Source of the DNA: Oscillospiraceae bacterium
GTDB lineage: Bacteria; Bacillota; Clostridia; Oscillospirales; Ruminococcaceae
NCBI GenBank assembly: GCA_016297165.1
Contig: JAEDHF010000078.1
Location: 1-8,855, forward strand
Reading direction: 5' to 3'
Length of the DNA stretch: 8,855 bases
A program made the translations under genes and the position numbers. Numbering within the stretch: position 1 is the stretch's first letter; each line of letters opens with the position of its first letter. This document shows, piece after piece, positions 4,567 to 8,855 of this stretch. The notes below the pieces were generated by a model that was not told where the DNA came from, ran no database searches, and saw nothing but the letters and a program-made list of their open reading frames with translations.

Positions 4567-5361
4567 ATGAATATTTCATCAAGGAAAAACAGCGCTGTTT
4601 TCCGATACAGGAGCCTTAACCGTGACCGTAAGGTAAGGGAAGAGGCGGGCGAATTCAATATTGAGGGCGCTAAGCTTTGCTTTGAGGCAGTAAGCTGCGG
4701 ACTGAAAATAACTGCCGCCTTTATAACGGAAAGCGCAGCAGCAAAATATCCCGCAGTATATGATGCGTTAAAGAAAAAAACCGAGCCCTTTGTCATAACC
4801 GAGGACATAAGCGAATATATTTCCGATACAAAGTCACCCCAGGGTGTTTTTGTTACAGCCGAAATGCTTGATAAGGGCAGGAATACCGAAATAATAGAAA
4901 GCGGAAAATACGTAATCCTTGACGGGCTTCAGGATTCGGGAAATATCGGAACAATCCTTCGTACCGCCGACGCTCTCGGAATGGACGGGGTTATTCTCTC
5001 TCCCGACTGCTGTGACGTTTATTCTCCGAAAACGGTAAGAGGAGCTATGGGCTCTCTTTTCAGGATTCCTTTTTTCCGTGCAGTACTGCCCGAAACTATA
5101 GAAAAGCTTAAAAATAAAGGCTTTAAGGTTTATGCCGCTATGCTTGATGAGAGGGCGGAAAGCCTTTCGGCTACGGTTTTTCCCAAAAAAACCGCTGTAA
5201 TTATCGGAAACGAGGGAAACGGTGTATCGGCGGAGGCTGCCGCAGCTGCAGAAAACAGATTATATATTCCTATACAGAACGCAGAATCCCTTAACGCCGC
5301 TGTGGCGTGTTCGATAATATGCTGGGAGATAAAAAGACAGACAACAGAAAGGATAGATTAG
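4567..5361 (+). CDS. TrmH/SpoU-family RNA 2'-O-methyltransferase
   Basis: This enzyme is predicted to transfer a methyl group from S-adenosylmethionine to a ribose 2'-OH in rRNA or tRNA. At 264 residues it has the usual two parts. An N-terminal substrate-binding domain (about 1-100) starts with an R(D/E)-rich segment and has EGAK at 33-36. The SPOUT catalytic domain (about 114-264) carries all three SpoU motifs: NIGTILRTADALG (126-138, with Asn126 and Arg132), IIGNEGNGVS (212-221) and IPIQNAESLNAAVA (234-247). These build the knotted SAM site and dimer interface. The exact target base cannot be assigned from sequence. GGGAG (4553-4557) lies nine bases before the ATG. A weak plus-strand promoter with an extended -10 (TGA-TAGATT, 4528-4536) may drive it. 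topA begins two bases after its stop, so they are probably co-transcribed. Confidence 0.92.
   Translation: MNISSRKNSAVFRYRSLNRDRKVREEAGEFNIEGAKLCFEAVSCGLKITAAFITESAAAKYPAVYDALKKKTEPFVITEDISEYISDTKSPQGVFVTAEMLDKGRNTEIIESGKYVILDGLQDSGNIGTILRTADALGMDGVILSPDCCDVYSPKTVRGAMGSLFRIPFFRAVLPETIEKLKNKGFKVYAAMLDERAESLSATVFPKKTAVIIGNEGNGVSAEAAAAAENRLYIPIQNAESLNAAVACSIICWEIKRQTTERID
5348..5353 (+). promoter_or_regulatory. Ribosome binding site deciding the topA TTG start
   Basis: AAAGGA within the last codons of the methyltransferase gene sits ten bases before the TTG at 5364. Upstream GTG (5307) and ATG (5319) codons in the same frame lack such a site and would add residues not found in TopA proteins. 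Confidence 0.65.
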
Positions 5362-5363
5362 CT

Positions 5364-7466
5364 TTGTCAGATTTAGTTATACTTGAGTCGCCTGCTAAGG
5401 CTAAAACAGTTAAAAAATATCTTGGAAAAAACTATGACGTTGTGGCTTCCTTCGGACATATAAGAGATTTGCCGAAATCGAAGCTTGGCGTTGATATTGA
5501 GAATAATTTCGAACCTCATTATGAGAATAAGCGTGATAAGGCTTCTCTTATAAAGGAGCTTAAGGCGCAGGCTGCCGCCGCTGATACAGTCTATCTTGCA
5601 ACTGACCCGGATAGAGAGGGTGAAGCTATTTCCTGGCATTTAGCCCACGTTTTAAAGCTGGACGATAAGAAGGCGGTAAGAGTAACCTTCAGCGAGATTA
5701 CAAAATCAGGCGTAAAATACGGTATGGAACATCCCCGTACCATTGATATGGACCTCGTAAACGCACAGCAGGCAAGACGTATTCTTGACCGTATTGTTGG
5801 CTATCAGCTCAGCCCCTTCCTCTGGAAAAAGGTAAGAAGAGGTCTTTCTGCAGGACGTGTGCAGTCGGTTGCCGTTCGTCTTATCGTTGACCGCGAAAAG
5901 GAGATAAACGCTTTCGAGAGCCAGGAATACTGGACAATCGACGCAAAGCTTCACGGCGCTTCTTCAAGAAAGCAGTTTCCTGCAAAGCTTACAGAGGTTG
6001 ACGGAAAGAAAACCGAGCTTAAAACGAAAAAGGAAGCCGACGTTATCCTTAAATACCTTGAAGGACAGGACTTCATCGTTTCGGGCATAAAGAAATCCGT
6101 TAGAAAGAAACAGCCTGCACCACCCTTTACTACCTCGACAATGCAGCAGGAGGCTTCCCGAAAGCTGTCCTTTAACGCAAGAAGAACAATGAAGGCGGCG
6201 CAGGAGCTTTACGAAGGCGTTGAAATCGAAGGACAGGGCGCAGTAGGTCTTATAACCTATATGAGAACCGACAGCCTTAGAATTTCCGAGGAGGCGCAGA
6301 AAGCGGCGGCAGAGCTTATTAAGGAACGCTACGGCGACCAGTATGTTCCCGCTAAGCCTAAGGTTTATAAGTCGAGAAGCAACTCCCAGGACGCTCACGA
6401 GGCTATTCGTCCCTCTATCGTTTCTATTACCCCCGAACAGGCGAAAATCAGCCTTACCTCCGACCAGTATAAGCTTTATAAGCTGATATGGGAGAGATTT
6501 ATGGCGAGCCAGATGGAAAATGCTCTTCTTGACGCAGTAGCTATTGATATTACGGCAGGAAACTGTCTTTTCAAGTCTACAGGCTTTACGGTAAAATTCG
6601 ATGGCTTTACCCGTCTTTATGAGGAAAGTACCGATAGCGGCGACGAGGAAGGAGGGGCACTCCCGAAGCTCTCCGAAAATGAAAAGCTTTCGGTAGTTTC
6701 CGTTCTCGGAAACCAGCATTTCACCCAGCCGCCACCCCGTTATACAGAAGCAAGCCTTATAAAGGCTCTCGAAGAAAACGGTATCGGACGTCCTTCTACC
6801 TTTGCTCCTACGATTACTACCATTCTTGACAGGCATTATGTTGAGCGTGAGCAGAAATCCCTTAAGCCGACCCCTCTGGGAAATGTTATAACCGAGCTAT
6901 TAAGCGAGCATTTCGAAAAAATCGTAGATACGAAGTTTACCGCTAAAATGGAAAGCGACCTGGATAAGATTGAAGAGGGTAAGGCAGAGTGGTACAACGT
7001 TCTTAAGAGCTTCTATGTAGATTTCGATAAAACTCTTAAAAAGGCCTCCGACGATATGGAGGGAAAGAGGGTTAAGATTCCTAACGAGCCTACGGATATT
7101 GTCTGTGAACTTTGCGGAAAGCACATGGTTATAAAGATAGGAAAGTTCGGAAAATTCCTGGGCTGTGAGGGCTTCCCTGAATGCAGGAATACAAAGAAGA
7201 TAGTTAACGAAACCGGGGGTAATTGCCCTAAATGCGGAAAGAAGATGCTTGCCCGTAAGAGTAAGAAGGGAAAGCCCTTTTTCGGCTGTGAGGACTATCA
7301 GAATTGCGGCTTTATGACCTGGGATACTCCCGTAAGTACGGTATGCCCCAACTGCGGCTCGACTCTTTTCAAGAAGGCAGGCAAGAAGGGTAAGCTTTAC
7401 TGCGCTAAGGAAGGCTGCGGCTATGAAGCCGAGGCTACGGAAAAGGACGAGACTGATGAAGGTTAA
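5364..7466 (+). CDS. topA: DNA topoisomerase I (type IA)
   Basis: Topoisomerase I relaxes negative supercoils by cutting and passing one DNA strand through a transient 5'-phosphotyrosine. The 700-residue protein is full length for Firmicutes. The TOPRIM domain (about 1-115) has Glu8 in ESPAKAKT and the Mg-binding DPDREGE at 81-87. The catalytic tyrosine is Tyr299 in GLITYMRTDS (296-304), followed by the supporting Arg301. The conserved HEAIRP (345-350) and GIGRPSTF (473-480) motifs are present. The C-terminus holds three four-cysteine zinc ribbons: Cys581/584/601/607, Cys621/624/642/648 and Cys661/664/680/685. Translation should begin at a TTG (5364), giving MSDLVILESPAKAK, as expected for TopA. 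The start is two bases after the methyltransferase stop, and the 3' end overlaps trmFO by 11 bases. The topA-trmFO order is common in Firmicutes. The dprA gene often found upstream is replaced here by the methyltransferase. Confidence 0.97.
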   Translation: MSDLVILESPAKAKTVKKYLGKNYDVVASFGHIRDLPKSKLGVDIENNFEPHYENKRDKASLIKELKAQAAAADTVYLATDPDREGEAISWHLAHVLKLDDKKAVRVTFSEITKSGVKYGMEHPRTIDMDLVNAQQARRILDRIVGYQLSPFLWKKVRRGLSAGRVQSVAVRLIVDREKEINAFESQEYWTIDAKLHGASSRKQFPAKLTEVDGKKTELKTKKEADVILKYLEGQDFIVSGIKKSVRKKQPAPPFTTSTMQQEASRKLSFNARRTMKAAQELYEGVEIEGQGAVGLITYMRTDSLRISEEAQKAAAELIKERYGDQYVPAKPKVYKSRSNSQDAHEAIRPSIVSITPEQAKISLTSDQYKLYKLIWERFMASQMENALLDAVAIDITAGNCLFKSTGFTVKFDGFTRLYEESTDSGDEEGGALPKLSENEKLSVVSVLGNQHFTQPPPRYTEASLIKALEENGIGRPSTFAPTITTILDRHYVEREQKSLKPTPLGNVITELLSEHFEKIVDTKFTAKMESDLDKIEEGKAEWYNVLKSFYVDFDKTLKKASDDMEGKRVKIPNEPTDIVCELCGKHMVIKIGKFGKFLGCEGFPECRNTKKIVNETGGNCPKCGKKMLARKSKKGKPFFGCEDYQNCGFMTWDTPVSTVCPNCGSTLFKKAGKKGKLYCAKEGCGYEAEATEKDETDEG

Positions 7467-8763
7467 GGTAATCGGCGCAGGACTTGCAGGCTGTGAGGCT
7501 GCATGGCGGCTAGCCGCCGAGGGCTTCGAGGTAGAGTTATACGAAATGAAGCCGAAGAAGTTTTCTCCCGCCCATCATTACGAGGGCTTTGCGGAGCTTG
7601 TATGCAGCAACTCCCTTAAGGCGGCAAGAGTAGAAAGCGCCGCAGGAATGCTAAAGGAAGAAATGCGGATTTTAGGCTCTCTTACTATGGAGGCTGCCGC
7701 CGCTACCGCCGTTGACGCAGGGGGAGCTCTTGCGGTAAACAGGACTGGTTTTTCTGATTACATTACCGCTAAAATAAAGAGCAATCCGAACATTACGGTA
7801 ATAGAAGAAGAGGTTACCGAGTTCCCCGAAAGCAATACTATTATCGCTACAGGCCCTCTTACAAGCGACAGCTTCGCAGAGGTTATATATTCGAAGCTCG
7901 GAAAGGCGCTTAGCTTTTATGACGCCGCCGCTCCTATCGTAACTGCTGAAAGTATAGATATGACTAAGGCATTCTACGCTGCCCGTTACGACAGGGGTGA
8001 CCCCGATTATATAAACTGCCCCTTTACGAAGGAGGAGTACGAGGCTTTCTATAACGAGCTTGTGAATGCAGAAACTGCGCCCCTTAAGGAATTCGAGGAC
8101 CTTACGGTTTATGAGGGCTGTATGCCTGTTGAGGTACTGGCGAAAAGGGGTATCGAAAGCGTAAGATACGGCTGTATGAAACCCGTAGGACTTACCGACC
8201 CGAGAACGGGCAGGCGTCCATACGCAGTTGTCCAGCTTCGCAAGGAAAATAACGAGGGTACTCTCTATAACATAGTCGGCTTTCAGACCAATCTTAAATT
8301 CGGCGAGCAGAAGCGTGTTTTCAGTATGATTACAGGCTTACAGAATGCTGAATTTATGCGCTATGGCGTAATGCACAGGAACACATTTTTAAATAGCCCC
8401 CTCCTTCTCGATAAAAGCTTTATGCTTAAAGATAGCGACAATGTGTATTTCGCAGGACAGATTACCGGCGTAGAGGGCTATACCGAAAGCGCCGCAAGCG
8501 GTATTATAGCGGCAATCAATCTTTCAAGAAGATTACGGGGGAAAAAGGCTCTGGAGCTGCCATTAACGACAATGACAGGGGCTTTGTCCATGCATATCTG
8601 CACAGAGACAAAGAATTTTCAGCCTATGGGCGCAAATATGGGAATACTGCCCGAGCTCGAAAAAAGAATAAAGGATAAACAGGCGAAGTACGCCGTTATC
8701 GCCGAAAGAGGACTGAGCGATTTAAGAAGAGCTCTTTCGGAGCAGGAATATGAACGGAAATAA
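7456..8763 (+). CDS. trmFO: Methylenetetrahydrofolate-tRNA-(uracil-5-)-methyltransferase TrmFO
   Basis: TrmFO makes 5-methyluridine at position 54 of the tRNA T-loop, using methylenetetrahydrofolate as carbon donor and FADH2 as reductant, instead of the SAM-dependent TrmA. The 435-residue protein has the usual length. An N-terminal FAD-binding Rossmann motif reads GAGLAGCEAAWRLA (7-20). Cys50 in LVCSNSLK and Cys222 in EGCMPVE correspond to the two conserved cysteines of the Bacillus enzyme. MKPVGLTDPRTGRRP (241-255) and the C-terminal FAD motif FAGQITGVEGYTESAASG are typical of the family. The ATG at 7456 has AAAGGA (7442-7447) eight bases upstream and lies inside the end of topA, an 11-base overlap suggesting translational coupling. 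A longer in-frame start at 7423 would add eleven residues ahead of the Rossmann strand and is not supported. plsX follows after 23 bases. Confidence 0.96.
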   Translation: MKVKVIGAGLAGCEAAWRLAAEGFEVELYEMKPKKFSPAHHYEGFAELVCSNSLKAARVESAAGMLKEEMRILGSLTMEAAAATAVDAGGALAVNRTGFSDYITAKIKSNPNITVIEEEVTEFPESNTIIATGPLTSDSFAEVIYSKLGKALSFYDAAAPIVTAESIDMTKAFYAARYDRGDPDYINCPFTKEEYEAFYNELVNAETAPLKEFEDLTVYEGCMPVEVLAKRGIESVRYGCMKPVGLTDPRTGRRPYAVVQLRKENNEGTLYNIVGFQTNLKFGEQKRVFSMITGLQNAEFMRYGVMHRNTFLNSPLLLDKSFMLKDSDNVYFAGQITGVEGYTESAASGIIAAINLSRRLRGKKALELPLTTMTGALSMHICTETKNFQPMGANMGILPELEKRIKDKQAKYAVIAERGLSDLRRALSEQEYERK

Positions 8764-8786
8764 ACGTTAAAGCGAAAGGATATATT

Positions 8787-8855
8787 ATGGTAATTGCAGT
8801 TGACGCTTTCGGCGGAGATAACGCTCCCGACGAGGTAATAAAGGGCGCCGCTCTT
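8787..8855 (+). CDS. plsX: Phosphate acyltransferase PlsX, N-terminal fragment
   Basis: Only 23 codons lie inside the window, and the gene runs off the right edge. The start reads MVIAVDAFGGDNAPDEVIKG, matching the PlsX N-terminus, where VDAMGGDNAP is nearly invariant. Here Met is replaced by Phe. PlsX converts acyl-ACP to acyl-phosphate in the first step of phosphatidic acid synthesis in Gram-positive bacteria and works with PlsY at the membrane. AAAGGA (8775-8780) is six bases before the ATG. The 23-base gap after trmFO and the lack of a terminator suggest co-transcription; acpP and rnc often follow in this clade. Confidence 0.92.
   Translation, partial: MVIAVDAFGGDNAPDEVIKGAAL

Noticed and set aside
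5964..6836. Minus-strand 290-residue open frame inside topA
   Set aside because: Long antisense frames are common opposite genes with this codon use. It is Cys/Arg/Leu-rich without any known domain and lies wholly within a well-conserved topA region.
1..8855. CRISPR array, insertion sequence, prophage, tRNA or toxin-antitoxin pair
   Set aside because: I looked for spaced direct repeats, terminal inverted repeats, transposase or integrase motifs, cloverleaf patterns and small paired genes and saw none. The two unknown genes are not adjacent to each other and show no defence-related motifs.

Overview
This window looks like a core-genome segment of an anaerobic Firmicute of class Clostridia, most likely a cellulolytic gut relative of Ruminococcus (Oscillospiraceae). 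The reasons are low-to-moderate GC, strong purine-rich ribosome binding sites, an infC-rpmI-rplT operon behind an attenuated leader, folate-dependent TrmFO (a Firmicute hallmark), and a lipid-anchored family 9 glycoside hydrolase. The genus is inferred from overall resemblance and was not tested by a search.

Layout, left to right. Bases 1-531 (minus) hold the N-terminal part of a GH9 cellulase-like lipoprotein that runs off the left edge. It is divergent from secG (715-1149, plus), and each gene has its own extended -10 promoter in the shared 183-bp gap. A strong intrinsic terminator closes secG. An unrecognised 105-residue gene follows (1231-1548, plus), abutting tail to tail with a YkgJ-type cysteine-cluster protein (1549-2022, minus). 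Divergent from that is the translation operon infC-rpmI-rplT (2292-3472). It is driven by a near-consensus promoter and preceded by a leader with mutually exclusive antiterminator and terminator pairings, as in L20-autoregulated operons. infC appears to start at an AUC codon. A bidirectional terminator separates rplT from a convergent, unrecognised four-helix membrane protein (3550-4506, minus). Divergent from it is a compact plus-strand gene train: a TrmH/SpoU-family RNA 2'-O-methyltransferase (4567-5361), topA (5364-7466, TTG start), trmFO (7456-8763) and the first 23 codons of plsX (8787 to the right edge).

How the genes work together. Most of the window is housekeeping: protein export (secG), translation initiation and 50S assembly (infC, rpmI, rplT), RNA modification (the methyltransferase and trmFO), DNA supercoiling (topA) and phospholipid synthesis (plsX). 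The accessory element is the surface GH9 enzyme, which would cut plant beta-glucan at the cell surface. The two unrecognised genes are the main unknowns.

I found no CRISPR array, insertion sequence, tRNA, rRNA or prophage, and no evidence for a new defence or mobile system. The regulatory features are the most informative part: they move the starts of infC, the ykgJ-like gene, the membrane-protein gene and topA inward from the longest open frames. There is no unexplained gene-free stretch over 300 bases; the longest, about 270 bases (2023-2291), holds divergent promoters and the infC leader.
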